Positions 53,249 through 62,344 of a stretch of 64,000 nt of DNA are shown piece by piece. Numbering within the stretch: the first letter of the stretch is position 1; every line of letters starts with the position of its first letter. This DNA comes from JAHRVQ01 sp051278195 (GTDB lineage Bacteria; Pseudomonadota; Gammaproteobacteria; Pseudomonadales; Azotimanducaceae). Both the position numbers and the translations under genes were made by a program. A model generated the notes under the pieces. The model was not told where the DNA came from, ran no database searches, and worked only from the letters and a program-made list of their open reading frames with translations. Location: positions 27,713 through 91,712 of the forward strand of contig JBNMQM010000008.1 in NCBI GenBank assembly GCA_051278195.1. Direction: 5' to 3'.

Positions 53249-54265
53249 ATGATTGAATCTGATCGTCTGGTTACACCTGAAACAGACAGCACTGAAAGCT
53301 CCCAAGACTGGGCGATTCGTCCGACTTCTTTCGCTGAGTACCGCGGCCAAGATCCCGTTCGCGACCAAATGCAGATATTTATCGAGGCGGCGAGAGGTCG
53401 TGGTGAATCTCTTGATCACACTCTGATTTTTGGCCCGCCGGGATTAGGTAAAACCACACTGGCGAATATTATTGCCAACGAGATGGGCGTGAGTGTTAAG
53501 AGCACATCCGGGCCAGTTATTGAAAAAAAGGGCGATCTGGTTGCTGCGCTCACAAATCTAGAAGCGGGTGATGTGTTGTTTATCGACGAAATTCATCGCC
53601 TCACTCCGACCATCGAAGAAGTGCTTTATCCGGCCATGGAAGACTATCAAATCGACATCACGATCGGGGAGGGCCCGGCTGCGCGCATGATTAAGCTGGA
53701 CTTGCCACCTTTTACCCTTGTCGGCGCTACGACACGAACTGGTCTCCTGACTTCACCTTTTAGAGATCGATTTGGCATTGTGCAGCGTTTGGAGTTTTAT
53801 GCGACGGACGATCTCACTCGAATTATTATGCGTTCTGCTGGTCTATTAAAAGTAGAAACAGATTTAGAGGGCGCGGCCGAAATTGCTAAACGCGCGCGAG
53901 GTACGCCACGCATAGCAAATCGATTGTTACGCAGGGTCAGGGACTACGCCCAGGTTAAAGCCGAAGGGTTTATCAATCGTGAAATTGCTGACCTGGCTTT
54001 GAACATGATTAAGGTCGATGCAAACGGCTTTGATCATATGGACCGTCGTCTGCTTATGGCCATGATCGAAAAGTTTGATGGGGGGCCGGTAGGAATCGAA
54101 AGCCTTGCCGCAGCGATTGGTGAGGAACGAGATACCATTGAGGATGTCTATGAGCCGTTCTTGATACAGCAAGGATTTATGATGCGTACGCCAAGAGGTC
54201 GGGTAGCAACCAAGAATGCCTATTTACATTTTGGCTTGCCACTGCCAGCGGGTAAGCAAACATAG
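53249..54265 (+). CDS. ruvB: Holliday junction branch-migration ATPase RuvB
   Basis: The 338-residue AAA+ motor shows the Walker A FGPPGLGKTT (61-70), Walker B DVLFIDEIH, the sensor-1 GATTRTGLL and sensor-2 ARGTPRIANRLLRRVRDYAQ, then the winged-helix DNA-binding domain. It follows ruvA by 54 bases. With RuvA and RuvC it completes the branch-migration and resolution set. Confidence 0.97.
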   Translation: MIESDRLVTPETDSTESSQDWAIRPTSFAEYRGQDPVRDQMQIFIEAARGRGESLDHTLIFGPPGLGKTTLANIIANEMGVSVKSTSGPVIEKKGDLVAALTNLEAGDVLFIDEIHRLTPTIEEVLYPAMEDYQIDITIGEGPAARMIKLDLPPFTLVGATTRTGLLTSPFRDRFGIVQRLEFYATDDLTRIIMRSAGLLKVETDLEGAAEIAKRARGTPRIANRLLRRVRDYAQVKAEGFINREIADLALNMIKVDANGFDHMDRRLLMAMIEKFDGGPVGIESLAAAIGEERDTIEDVYEPFLIQQGFMMRTPRGRVATKNAYLHFGLPLPAGKQT

Positions 54266-54320
54266 TTTGACTGATTGGCTTGATAAGAATGGTCGCCCAA
54301 CAACATAAGGGAAGTAACTT

Positions 54321-55001
54321 TTGAACGAACAGCTTTCGATTCTCGAACTGATCCTGAATGCCAGCTTGCTGGTGCAGGGCGTCATGGCTTTGTTGATGCT
54401 CGCATCCCTAACCTCATGGTTCATGATTTTTCAGCGCGGCTTTGCTCTGTCCGGTATTCGCAGAGACTCTGAGGCCTTTGAAAGTGAGTTCTGGTCTGGC
54501 AAGGACTTGCGTAAAATGTACACGGAAATTGATACCGTGAATCATACTCCGGTCGGCATGGAGCAGATATTTGTTGCTGGCTTTAAAGAATTCACGCGAC
54601 TCCGCAAGCAAGATAATCCTGACCCCGATCGCGTCATGCAAAACGTCCAGCGGGCAATGCGAGTGGCAATGGCCAGAGAAGAGGAGCGTCTTGAAACGCA
54701 TCTGGCGTTTCTTGCGACCGTGGGCTCTACCAGTCCTTATATCGGTTTGTTTGGTACGGTGTGGGGCATTATGAATTCCTTCCGCAGTTTGGCTCTGGTG
54801 GAGCAGGCGAGCCTGTCGATTGTAGCGCCAGGTATTTCAGAGGCGTTGATTGCGACTGCTATGGGCTTGTTTGCAGCCATTCCAGCGGTCATCGCGTATA
54901 ACCGATACTCGGCACAAGTGGAAATTATCGTCAACCGGCTTGAAGCCTTCACAGACGAATTCAGCGGCATATTACAACGCGCGGTGCACTCAGATGGCTA
55001 A
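54321..55001 (+). CDS. tolQ: Tol-Pal system protein TolQ
   Basis: TolQ is the proton-channel partner of TolR in the inner membrane. The 226-residue protein has three membrane helices and the family segments ETHLAFLATVGSTSPYIGLFG, VWGIMNSFRSL and GISEALIATAMGL. The start is TTG at 54321 after aaggga. Its end overlaps tolR by 8 bases. The thioesterase gene ybgC, usual just upstream, is absent. Confidence 0.95.
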   Translation: MNEQLSILELILNASLLVQGVMALLMLASLTSWFMIFQRGFALSGIRRDSEAFESEFWSGKDLRKMYTEIDTVNHTPVGMEQIFVAGFKEFTRLRKQDNPDPDRVMQNVQRAMRVAMAREEERLETHLAFLATVGSTSPYIGLFGTVWGIMNSFRSLALVEQASLSIVAPGISEALIATAMGLFAAIPAVIAYNRYSAQVEIIVNRLEAFTDEFSGILQRAVHSDG

Positions 55002-55416
55002 GACCAAACGGCGCAAGCCGATGTCTGAAATTAATGTTGTGCCTTACATCGATGTGATGTTGGTACTGTTGGTGATATTTATGGTGGCGGCACCACTATT
55101 AGTTCAGGGCGTGAAAGTGAATTTGCCAGACGCGAACTCAGGACCTGTCCAATTGGATGCCGATGAACCTGCTCTGGTGGTAACAGCGGCAGCTGATGGC
55201 ACCTATTATATGAACGTAGGCGAAGAGGCTGAGCCTGTAGCACTATCAATGATCTTTGATCGCACTGAAAAAATTCTGGCAGCGAACCCGGATATCAAAA
55301 TATTGGTAGAAGGTGATGAGAGTTTGAACTATGGCGTGGTGATAAATCTGATGAACGTCTTGCAAACAGCAGGTGCAGAAAACGTCGGTTTGATCACGGA
55401 ACCACCCGGCGCGTAA
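54994..55416 (+). CDS. tolR: Tol-Pal system protein TolR
   Basis: TolR is a small single-pass protein of the Tol motor. ATG at 54994 gives 140 residues starting MAKTKRRKPMSEINVVPYI; the single helix VMLVLLVIFMVAAPLLV follows the essential Asp20 in PYIDVMLV. The periplasmic part has the usual beta-strands. It overlaps tolQ and is 9 bases before tolA. Confidence 0.92.
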   Translation: MAKTKRRKPMSEINVVPYIDVMLVLLVIFMVAAPLLVQGVKVNLPDANSGPVQLDADEPALVVTAAADGTYYMNVGEEAEPVALSMIFDRTEKILAANPDIKILVEGDESLNYGVVINLMNVLQTAGAENVGLITEPPGA

Positions 55417-55425
55417 AGGCATACT

Positions 55426-56187
55426 GTGGACCTTACTCCTTCTAATGTGGTGGCCTGGGCGTTGGCAATATTGTTGCACGCCGTTGTTATCGGTGCATTT
55501 GTGATCGACTGGCAACCTGCAAGCGAGACGGTGGTGACAGAGGTTCAGCCCTATTATATTGAAGCAAGCTTGGCATCGGAAAATCCCTATACTGCTAAGC
55601 AGAAACGCGACGATGCAGCAGCTGAGAGAGCACGGCGAATAAAAGCCAAAAAAGCGGCTGATAAGAAGGCTGCTATCAATCGCGAACAGATTCTAAATGA
55701 GGCGCGACTGAAGGCGCTTGCGGAGGCGAAAGCCAAAGAAGACGAGGCAGACCGAACGGCACGAGAAACGGCGCAGCAGGCAATAGTCGACGTTATTGAT
55801 GCGCCTGACGACGCTGCCCGTGAAGAGCGGCAGAGTGAACTACAACTTGCTATTGAGATGGAAGCCAATCGCCGCAAGGCGGTCACTGACGATGAAAAAG
55901 CAATGGCCTATGTGTCTCAAATTCAGGCGGATATTATTCAGAATTGGTCGCGACCTCCAAGTGCCCGCAACGGCATGGAAGCCCTGCTTAAAGTATTCCT
56001 GGTGCCGACCGGTGAAGTCGTTGACGTCACATTGTTAACCTCTAGCGGTAACGATTCATTCGACCGTTCTGCACTGCTTGCGGTCAGAAAAGCAGAGCGC
56101 TTTCAGGTGCCGGATGCTCCAAAACAATTTGAACGTAACTTTCGGGAATTTGAAGTATTGTTCCGTCCCGAGGATTTGAGGTTATAG
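55426..56187 (+). CDS. tolA: Tol-Pal system protein TolA
   Basis: TolA bridges the inner-membrane TolQR to Pal. The 253-residue protein has an N-terminal helix (VVAWALAILLHAVVIGAFVI), a long Ala/Lys/Glu/Arg coiled stalk (about 60-150) and a TonB-C-type domain ending VLFRPEDLRL. The start is GTG at 55426. It is shorter than E. coli TolA (421), mainly in the stalk, as is common. The stop abuts tolB. Confidence 0.9.
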   Translation: MDLTPSNVVAWALAILLHAVVIGAFVIDWQPASETVVTEVQPYYIEASLASENPYTAKQKRDDAAAERARRIKAKKAADKKAAINREQILNEARLKALAEAKAKEDEADRTARETAQQAIVDVIDAPDDAAREERQSELQLAIEMEANRRKAVTDDEKAMAYVSQIQADIIQNWSRPPSARNGMEALLKVFLVPTGEVVDVTLLTSSGNDSFDRSALLAVRKAERFQVPDAPKQFERNFREFEVLFRPEDLRL

Positions 56188-57507
56188 ATGATAAGACTCG
56201 AGCTTTACTTAGTTTTTACTGCGCTTCTTTTCGCTGCTGCAGCTGCAGCGGCTGATCTCCGGATTGAAGTCACCCAAGGTGTCGATAATGCCGTGCGCGT
56301 TGGTGTTGTCCCTTTCAAATACCCAACTAGAAGCAGCCTGGCGGAAAGCGTGCATGAGATCGTGGATGCAGATCTGACATTGAGTGGCCGTTTCGAAACT
56401 CTGCCAGCCAAGCAGATGCTGAGCTTACCGACCCGTGCAGAAAATGTGCTTGCTCGAGACTGGCGATTACAGAGTGTCGAATATTTGGTGATGGGAGAAA
56501 TGGAACGGCAGGAATATGGCTTTCGCCTGCGCTTTGAGTTGTACAACGTTTTTAAACAGTCAGTCGTCTTGCGCCAGGTGATTGAAGGCACCGAAGATGA
56601 GTTGCGTGACATGGCTCACTATGTCAGTGACGAGGTGTTCGAAGCCCTAACGGGAATTCCAGGTGCCTTCTCTACGCGCATCATGTACGTCACAGCAGAT
56701 GGGCCGGTCGAGAACCGTGTATTCAAATTGAATATTGCCGATGCTGACGGTTACCGAAGACAAAGTGTGCTGACTTCAAATGAGCCAGTGCTGTCGGCAA
56801 CCTGGTCGCCAGACGGCAATAAAATTGCTTATGTGTCCTTCGAGAATGATGGACGGCCAGCCATCTTTATCCACGATTTGCAAACCGGCTTCAAACAACA
56901 AATCACCAATTTTTCTGGGCTAAACGGTGCGCCTGCATTTTCACCGGATGGCAAACAGCTGGCGATGGTGCTGTCTAAAGACGGCAATCCTGACATTTAT
57001 GTACTAAATCTTGAAAATCGACGTTTGCGGAGAATCACCCGCCATTACGGCATAGACACTGAGCCGTCCTGGCGTGCCGATGGCGAGGCCATTGTATTCA
57101 CCAGTAACCGGGGCGGTAAACCACAGATCTATCAAATGCTCTTGGCTGATCTGAGTATCGAGCGACTCACATTTGAGGGCGACTATAATGCCAAGGCAAG
57201 TCTACTGCCTGATGGAAGCGGCCTCATTATGGTGCATCGACGCCAAGGGATCTTTCATATTGCGTTGCTTAATTTACAAAGTGGTCGATTAAGGGTGCTA
57301 ACTGAGACGGCGCTGGACGAATCGCCGAGTATCGCGCCTAATGGAAGTATGTTAATTTATGCGACCCAGGTGGACGGTGAAGGGATTTTAGCCGCTGTTT
57401 CTATCGATGGCGGTGTGAGGTTCAATTTGCCTTCTAGTGAAGGTGACGTACGAGAGCCGGCCTGGTCACCCCAAAAAACCAAAATATTTAGACCAATTTC
57501 ACCTTAA
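56188..57507 (+). CDS. tolB: Tol-Pal system protein TolB
   Basis: TolB is the periplasmic beta-propeller that releases Pal. The 439-residue protein has a signal peptide (IRLELYLVFTALLFAAAAAA), an N-terminal domain, and a six-bladed propeller with repeats of PDGKQLA and TSNRGGKPQIY and SPDGNKIAYVS. It starts immediately at the tolA stop. The C-terminal residues end shortly after the last blade. Confidence 0.95.
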   Translation: MIRLELYLVFTALLFAAAAAAADLRIEVTQGVDNAVRVGVVPFKYPTRSSLAESVHEIVDADLTLSGRFETLPAKQMLSLPTRAENVLARDWRLQSVEYLVMGEMERQEYGFRLRFELYNVFKQSVVLRQVIEGTEDELRDMAHYVSDEVFEALTGIPGAFSTRIMYVTADGPVENRVFKLNIADADGYRRQSVLTSNEPVLSATWSPDGNKIAYVSFENDGRPAIFIHDLQTGFKQQITNFSGLNGAPAFSPDGKQLAMVLSKDGNPDIYVLNLENRRLRRITRHYGIDTEPSWRADGEAIVFTSNRGGKPQIYQMLLADLSIERLTFEGDYNAKASLLPDGSGLIMVHRRQGIFHIALLNLQSGRLRVLTETALDESPSIAPNGSMLIYATQVDGEGILAAVSIDGGVRFNLPSSEGDVREPAWSPQKTKIFRPISP

Positions 57508-57593
57508 TCTCGCTGTTTTGTGACCGGCGAACGTGAATTCGTTAATTATAATGTGTTTTAATTCGTACATTGGTATGCACACAGGAGTTGATC

Positions 57594-58151
57594 ATGGGAA
57601 TTACAAGAAACCGAGGCCCACTGGCCCTTATTGCAGTTGGCTTATTTCTGGCTGGTTGTGCGAGCACCGCACCAGAAGAAGATACCTCTACGGACGTAAG
57701 TCTTGATACGAAAGAGGTCGTGGTAGAAACGCCAAAGGAAATGCCAAAGGAAATCCAGCCAACCATTACCGGTGGCGAAAAAGTGATGATTTCTAAGGGT
57801 CCTGGTATGGGCACTGAAACTCTAGACGGCATCTTTTACTTTGATTTTGACCAAGCGATTGTCAAACGATCTGGTCACTCTGAGCTCGACAAACATGCCA
57901 GCGTTCTAAAGGGTAACCCCAGTTTTCGAGTCCGTCTTGAAGGACATGGCGATGAGCGTGGTACTCGCGAATATAACCTAGCGTTGGGTGAAAGACGTGC
58001 CAATGGCATCCGTGCGTACTTAACTGCTCAAGGTGCTACACGATCGCAAATTGAAGTGATCAGCTACGGTGAAGAGAAGCCAGCAGTATTGGGTGGCGGT
58101 GAGAGCACATGGGCACAAAATCGACGCGTCGCAATCAAATACAGCAACTAG
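57594..58151 (+). CDS. pal: Peptidoglycan-associated lipoprotein Pal
   Basis: Pal is the outer-membrane lipoprotein that binds peptidoglycan. ATG at 57594, after acaggagttg, gives 185 residues with the lipobox LFLAGC and an OmpA-like domain (FYFDFDQAIVKRSG; LEGHGDERGTREYNLALGER; SYGEEKP). The linker holds a 12-bp DNA duplication (57729-57752) encoding TPKEMPKE. The 86-base gap after tolB includes a TATAAT box at 57547. Confidence 0.95.
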   Translation: MGITRNRGPLALIAVGLFLAGCASTAPEEDTSTDVSLDTKEVVVETPKEMPKEIQPTITGGEKVMISKGPGMGTETLDGIFYFDFDQAIVKRSGHSELDKHASVLKGNPSFRVRLEGHGDERGTREYNLALGERRANGIRAYLTAQGATRSQIEVISYGEEKPAVLGGGESTWAQNRRVAIKYSN

Positions 58152-58156
58152 CCCCT

Positions 58157-58978
58157 ATGATAGCGTTACATCACGTTTCGCGTATCGACATTCGAAATGG
58201 TGTGATTGGTTTTCTTTTGATGACCTTCACACCATTTTTGTCTGCGGCCAATAATCCTGTGTCTGTTGAGTCTCGCGATATGAGTGCTGACTTTGAGCCT
58301 CTTGGCACTGATGGCTCGACTCTGCCGTTCCAGCCGCCGATAGTCGATGAGTTTGAAAATCAGGGCGGTGGCGAGACTCAGTATCAAGTTCAGCTTCTAC
58401 AACAAGAAGTGCAAGAGTTGCGAGGCCAAGTTGAAGAGCTGACCCACCAAATAGGGCAAATGCGCAGAACCCAAAATGATCGATATCTGGAGCTCGATGC
58501 TCGCTTTCAACGACTGACGACCAACGTTTCGGACCCGATAGTCCAGCAAGACTCCGCAAGCCAAGCAGTACCTGTTGTCACGGATGAAGACGAAAAGACG
58601 CAGTATGACAATGCCGTCGAGCTTATTCGTGCTCGCCAATACGATCTTGCCGTTTCTCAACTAGAAGCGGTGATAGCGGCTTATCCTGAAGGTACATTCA
58701 CAGCCAATGCCTATTATTGGTTGGGCGAAGTCCACGCGGCGAAACCAGACCCAGATTATGAGGCTGCGAGGCAAGCGCTGGCTCAAGTGATTACGTTTTT
58801 CCCAGACAACCGCAAAGTGCCCGATGCCGCATATAAGCTAGGTAAGGTCTATCACCTGACGGGTGACTGTGAGCGCGCGACAGAAATTCTCTCCCAGGTG
58901 GCGAGCCAGCATCAGGGAACCACTGCTGCTAAGCTGGCCACAGACTACTTGCGTGACCGGGTCGGTAGTTGTAACTAA
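58157..58978 (+). CDS. cpoB: Cell division coordinator CpoB (YbgF)
   Basis: CpoB is a periplasmic helper that ties Tol to PBP1B. ATG at 58157 gives 273 residues with a signal peptide (GVIGFLLMTFTPFLSAA), an N-terminal coiled coil (QLLQQEVQELRGQVEELTHQ) and tetratricopeptide repeats ending near residue 260. The frame begins at 58109 but within pal, so the start inside the gap is chosen. It is followed by queE 15 bases later. Confidence 0.9.
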   Translation: MIALHHVSRIDIRNGVIGFLLMTFTPFLSAANNPVSVESRDMSADFEPLGTDGSTLPFQPPIVDEFENQGGGETQYQVQLLQQEVQELRGQVEELTHQIGQMRRTQNDRYLELDARFQRLTTNVSDPIVQQDSASQAVPVVTDEDEKTQYDNAVELIRARQYDLAVSQLEAVIAAYPEGTFTANAYYWLGEVHAAKPDPDYEAARQALAQVITFFPDNRKVPDAAYKLGKVYHLTGDCERATEILSQVASQHQGTTAAKLATDYLRDRVGSCN

Positions 58979-58993
58979 AAGTACAGGCGCGCA

Positions 58994-59638
58994 TTGAGCA
59001 ATCTTAGAATCACCGAAATTTTCTATTCCTTACAGGGCGAAGCTCGAACGGCGGGTCGTCCGACGGTATTCGTTCGTCTTACTGGCTGTCCACTAAGGTG
59101 TCATTACTGCGACAGCGCCTATGCATTTCACGGTGGGCAGCAGCGACCGATCGTTGATATCTGTGCAGAAGTGGCTGAGTACAAACCTCGCTACATCACG
59201 GTCACCGGCGGCGAGCCACTGGCTCAGCCAAACTGTTTAACACTTCTCACTGCGCTCTGTGATGCTGGTTACGAAGTATCGCTCGAAACCAGCGGTGCTT
59301 TGGATATTTCAGCTGTTGATCAGCGGGTATCTGTGGTGCTGGATCTGAAAACACCTGGTTCTGGCGAGGCGAATCGAAATCTGTACGAGAACTTATCGCT
59401 CCTAAAGCCAATCGACCAGGTGAAATTTGTGATTTGCGATCGACAGGATTTTGAGTGGGCTAGATTTAAAATTGGTGAGTACAGCCTTAATTCAAAAACA
59501 TCCGAAGTGCTTTTTAGCGCGAGTTTCGATCAATTACCTCCTGTGGATCTAGCGAACTGGGTGGTGGAAGAAAACCTTGATGTTCGGCTGCAGTTGCAGG
59601 TTCACAAGTACCTCTGGGGAGATAAACCTGGTGTCTGA
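58994..59638 (+). CDS. queE: 7-carboxy-7-deazaguanine synthase
   Basis: QueE is a radical-SAM enzyme of queuosine synthesis. The 214-residue protein has the CX3CX2C cluster motif at Cys32, Cys36 and Cys39 in GCPLRCHYCD, the VTGGEPLAQP segment and LETSGALDIS. The start is TTG at 58994 with a weak ribosome site. Its stop overlaps the next gene, so it is coupled to queC. Confidence 0.92.
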   Translation: MSNLRITEIFYSLQGEARTAGRPTVFVRLTGCPLRCHYCDSAYAFHGGQQRPIVDICAEVAEYKPRYITVTGGEPLAQPNCLTLLTALCDAGYEVSLETSGALDISAVDQRVSVVLDLKTPGSGEANRNLYENLSLLKPIDQVKFVICDRQDFEWARFKIGEYSLNSKTSEVLFSASFDQLPPVDLANWVVEENLDVRLQLQVHKYLWGDKPGV

Positions 59639-60317
59639 ATCCAGCTCTGTAAAGCGCGCTATTGTTTTGCTGTCCGGCGGGCTTGATTCTGCAACTAGTC
59701 TCGCGATCGCACTTGATGCCGGTTTTGAGTGTCATTGCATTAGCTTCGACTATGGGCAACGACACATCACTGAGATACGCTATGCGCAAGCATTAGCGAG
59801 CAAAATGGGCGCCACGCATCGGACGGTCGTGATTGATATTGGTCAATTTGGTGGTTCGGCACTAACCGATAGCAGTATCGATGTGCCAGAAGATGGTGAG
59901 GACAGCGGTATTCCGGTGACTTATGTACCGGCGCGCAATACCGTCTTTTTGTCTTATGCGCTTGGCTATGCTGAAGTCCTTGAAGCGCACGACATTTTCA
60001 TTGGCGTTAACGCCGTAGATTATTCTGGCTACCCAGATTGCCGGCCGGAGTTTATTGCTGCATTTGAGACGATGGCAAATCTGGCGACTCGCATTGGTGT
60101 TGAAGGTCATCCTGTCAAAATTCATACACCGCTTATTGATCTAAAAAAGTCGGATATTATTGAGCTGGGGCTGACGCTTGGCGTCGACTACGCCGAAACA
60201 GTTTCATGCTATCAACTTAATACTAAAGGCCAAGCGTGTGGTAAATGCGACAGCTGTCGGATTCGGCATGCAGGATTTATTGATGCTGGAGCGGATGATC
60301 CGACACCGTACGTCTAA
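59631..60317 (+). CDS. queC: 7-cyano-7-deazaguanine synthase
   Basis: QueC turns carboxy-deazaguanine into preQ0 with ATP and ammonia. GTG at 59631 gives 228 residues starting MSESSSVKRAIVLLSGGLDS; the PP-loop SGGLDS is at residues 15-20, and the C-terminal zinc-binding cysteines appear in CYQLNTKGQACGKCDSC. It overlaps queE by 8 bases. The tRNA-Lys gene sometimes found next to it is not present in the 98-base gap downstream. Confidence 0.92.
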   Translation: MSESSSVKRAIVLLSGGLDSATSLAIALDAGFECHCISFDYGQRHITEIRYAQALASKMGATHRTVVIDIGQFGGSALTDSSIDVPEDGEDSGIPVTYVPARNTVFLSYALGYAEVLEAHDIFIGVNAVDYSGYPDCRPEFIAAFETMANLATRIGVEGHPVKIHTPLIDLKKSDIIELGLTLGVDYAETVSCYQLNTKGQACGKCDSCRIRHAGFIDAGADDPTPYV

Positions 60318-60333
60318 AAGTTGAGCTATTTAT

Positions 60334-60351
60334 TGTAACCTTTGAGTTACA
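60334..60351. promoter_or_regulatory. Inverted repeat between queC and the NtrC-type regulator
   Basis: TGTAAC (60334-60339) and GTTACA (60346-60351) are perfect 6-bp arms with a 6-base spacer. No T-run follows, so it may be an operator for the regulator promoter or a weak terminator of the tol-que transcript. Confidence 0.35.
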
Positions 60352-60415
60352 CCCTTGTGGTCATACCCCGCTTTTATCTACTATTGATGCTCCTACTTGA
60401 AGCAAGGTTTTTCCG

Positions 60416-61810
60416 TTGCAAGATTCGCGCGTATTGATTATCGACGATGACAAAGCCATATGCGACTTTTGCGCGATAGCACTGCAACGAATCCCGAATC
60501 TAGTCATCACCACTGAACACAAAGCCAAAGCAGCGCTAAAACTTTGCGGCTCTGGCAAGTTTGATTTGGTGTTGACGGATTTAAACATGCCTGGCACCAG
60601 TGGCGTCGAGGTACTCAAGCTTGTGAAGGCAACGAGTCCTGATACGCCGGTGGTCATTATGACTGGATATCCCAGTGTTGATAACTCCGTCGAATGCCTT
60701 CGTTTGGGCGCATCGGACTACGTCCTTAAGCCTTTACTCATTGATGACCTTCTCGCGACGGTGAATCGTATCCTCGGTGACCGGCGGCTGATAGAAGAGA
60801 ACCAGCTATTGCGGCGGCAGTTGGAGCGTAAATCCTCCCAAGTTGAAATCTACGGCAATAGTGAGGTGATACAGAGCGTGCGCAATACGATTGCGGACCT
60901 CGCTGAGACAAACGTCGATGTGTTGATTTGGGGTGAGACCGGAACGGGTAAAGAGCTTGTTGCTCGAAATATCCACAATCGCAGTGAAAGAGCTAAAAAA
61001 CCTTTCGTCCCTGTAGATTGCAGTGCGATACCGGCAGATCTTTTTGAGAGCGAATTTTTTGGTCATGAGCGGGGCGCATTTACTGGCGCTAATGAGCGTG
61101 CGCTCGGTCTGATGGAATATGCGGATGGCGGCACATTGTTTCTCGATGAGATCGGCGAGTTATCACTGCAACAACAAGCTAAGTTGCTTCGTGCCCTGCA
61201 GGAGAGAAAGTTTCGCCGGGTCGGTAGTAGAGAAGAAGTGTCAGTCGACATTCGACTATTGGCCGCGACCAATCGAGACTTGCGAGAAGAAGTCGCTGAG
61301 AAACGTTTTCGGCAAGATTTATTCTTTCGAATCCATGTCGGTGAAGTTCGACTACCGCCACTGAGGCAACGTTTGGGTGATGTAGAAATGCTACTCAGGC
61401 ACTTTCTCGAAATGTATGGTCGTGAGATGAACCGTCCAGAACGCGAGCCGAACGACGACGCCATGGTAGCGCTAACGTCCTACACCTGGCCGGGTAATGT
61501 TCGCGAGTTGATTAACACCGTACGTCGTATGCTGGCCCAAAGTAAGCGTAGAGCACTGACGCTCGACGATGTCCCTGCTGAAATTCGTGAACAAGCTTCT
61601 AGCATCTCTGAGCAAGGCCGCAAACCAGGTTTTCTCGGAGAGAAAGCTCGAAGGATGGAGCAGTTTGAATATGACTATATGCTGCAGGTTCTGAAAACCT
61701 GTAATGGCGATGTGTCTGCCGTCGCGAGAATGGCGGATATTTCGCGCCAGTCCGTATATCGAATGCTGGCGCGGCTTGAGCTTAATGCTGAGGACTTCCG
61801 TACAGACTAG
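60416..61810 (+). CDS. NtrC-type sigma-54-dependent response regulator
   Basis: The 464-residue activator has a receiver domain (phospho-acceptor Asp55 in LVLTDLNMPG), an AAA+ domain with Walker A GETGTGKE (173-180) and the GAFTGA loop (220-225) needed to remodel sigma-54 RNA polymerase, and a C-terminal Fis-type helix-turn-helix (VSAVARMADISRQSVYRML). The start is TTG at 60416. No histidine kinase is nearby, so it is an orphan regulator. Its target is unknown. Confidence 0.88.
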   Translation: MQDSRVLIIDDDKAICDFCAIALQRIPNLVITTEHKAKAALKLCGSGKFDLVLTDLNMPGTSGVEVLKLVKATSPDTPVVIMTGYPSVDNSVECLRLGASDYVLKPLLIDDLLATVNRILGDRRLIEENQLLRRQLERKSSQVEIYGNSEVIQSVRNTIADLAETNVDVLIWGETGTGKELVARNIHNRSERAKKPFVPVDCSAIPADLFESEFFGHERGAFTGANERALGLMEYADGGTLFLDEIGELSLQQQAKLLRALQERKFRRVGSREEVSVDIRLLAATNRDLREEVAEKRFRQDLFFRIHVGEVRLPPLRQRLGDVEMLLRHFLEMYGREMNRPEREPNDDAMVALTSYTWPGNVRELINTVRRMLAQSKRRALTLDDVPAEIREQASSISEQGRKPGFLGEKARRMEQFEYDYMLQVLKTCNGDVSAVARMADISRQSVYRMLARLELNAEDFRTD

Positions 61811-61839
61811 AGCCGTGTTGAACCGAGCAGCATTGCCTG

Positions 61840-61863
61840 GTGTCACTTTTACGTGACACTTTT
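61840..61863 (+). terminator. Terminator after the NtrC-type regulator
   Basis: GTGTCAC (61840-61846) and GTGACAC (61853-61859) pair perfectly around ttttac, and four T follow. The stem is short but well placed 30 bases after the stop. Confidence 0.6.
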
Positions 61864-61986
61864 GGTGGCTACTGTCACTCTGAGTTGACAATTCTGTCCC
61901 ACCCCCTTTTTCTGCCTAATTCCAAAACTGCATAAAAAACAGATATTTATCGCGGCGATCTCTTTTATCTATAGGTCTCGGCAGTG

Positions 61987-62002
61987 TGGCGTGAAATATG
62001 CA
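61987..62002 (+). promoter_or_regulatory. Candidate sigma-54 (RpoN) promoter
   Basis: TGGCGTGAAATATGCA has the -24 GG and -12 GC separated by exactly ten bases, with TGGC and TGCA intact; two positions of the -24 element differ from consensus. It points at the small gene at 62077, the first gene after the sigma-54 activator. An RNA start near 62013 would leave a 64-base leader. Confidence 0.45.
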
Positions 62003-62076
62003 GCCTTTTTGCAGGTAACGGAATTAAAAAATACGCCGGTTCAGATCTGGCGTTTGGGCAAGGGAATGGAGTCACC

Positions 62077-62292
62077 ATGTTACTGACAGCTTATGAAGAG
62101 AAGGCACTCGAAAATTTTAGTACATCAAGCCGCTGGTGCTCGGTGAGCGAAATCGGCAACTGTCGCTTGTCGACCCTAAATAAGCTCGTAGAGAAAGGCT
62201 ACCTAGAGCGGATTCGTCGCCCTGGGCCTTACGTTCCAAATGAAAGCATTTTGTTTCGCATGAAAGAAAATGCGCTAGTCGTAAACGCCTAA
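62077..62292 (+). CDS. Small winged-helix-like protein, hypothetical
   Basis: ATG at 62077 follows ggaatggagtcacc and gives 71 residues starting MLLTAYEEKALENFSTSSRW. The pattern SVSEIGNCRLSTLNKLVEKG with YLERIRRPGPY looks like a small DNA-binding winged helix. The frame extends upstream to 61984 but the internal ATG has the better ribosome site. A sigma-54-like promoter lies 75 bases upstream. Confidence 0.6.
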   Translation: MLLTAYEEKALENFSTSSRWCSVSEIGNCRLSTLNKLVEKGYLERIRRPGPYVPNESILFRMKENALVVNA

Positions 62293-62344
62293 GCTGGAAA
62301 GGCTCGTTGGATAGATAAGACTGCCCGGCGGATGCGTCCGCCCG

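Noticed and set aside
52714..53292. Minus-strand frame inside ruvA of 192 residues
   Set aside because: It is the shadow of a well-supported ruvA; no homologous motif is seen.
57594..58151. Plus-strand frame from 58069/58109 as cpoB start
   Set aside because: Both starts lie inside pal; ATG at 58157 gives a proper signal peptide.
60318..60415. tRNA-Lys gene after queC, as in some relatives
   Set aside because: The gap has no cloverleaf-like arms or CCA end.
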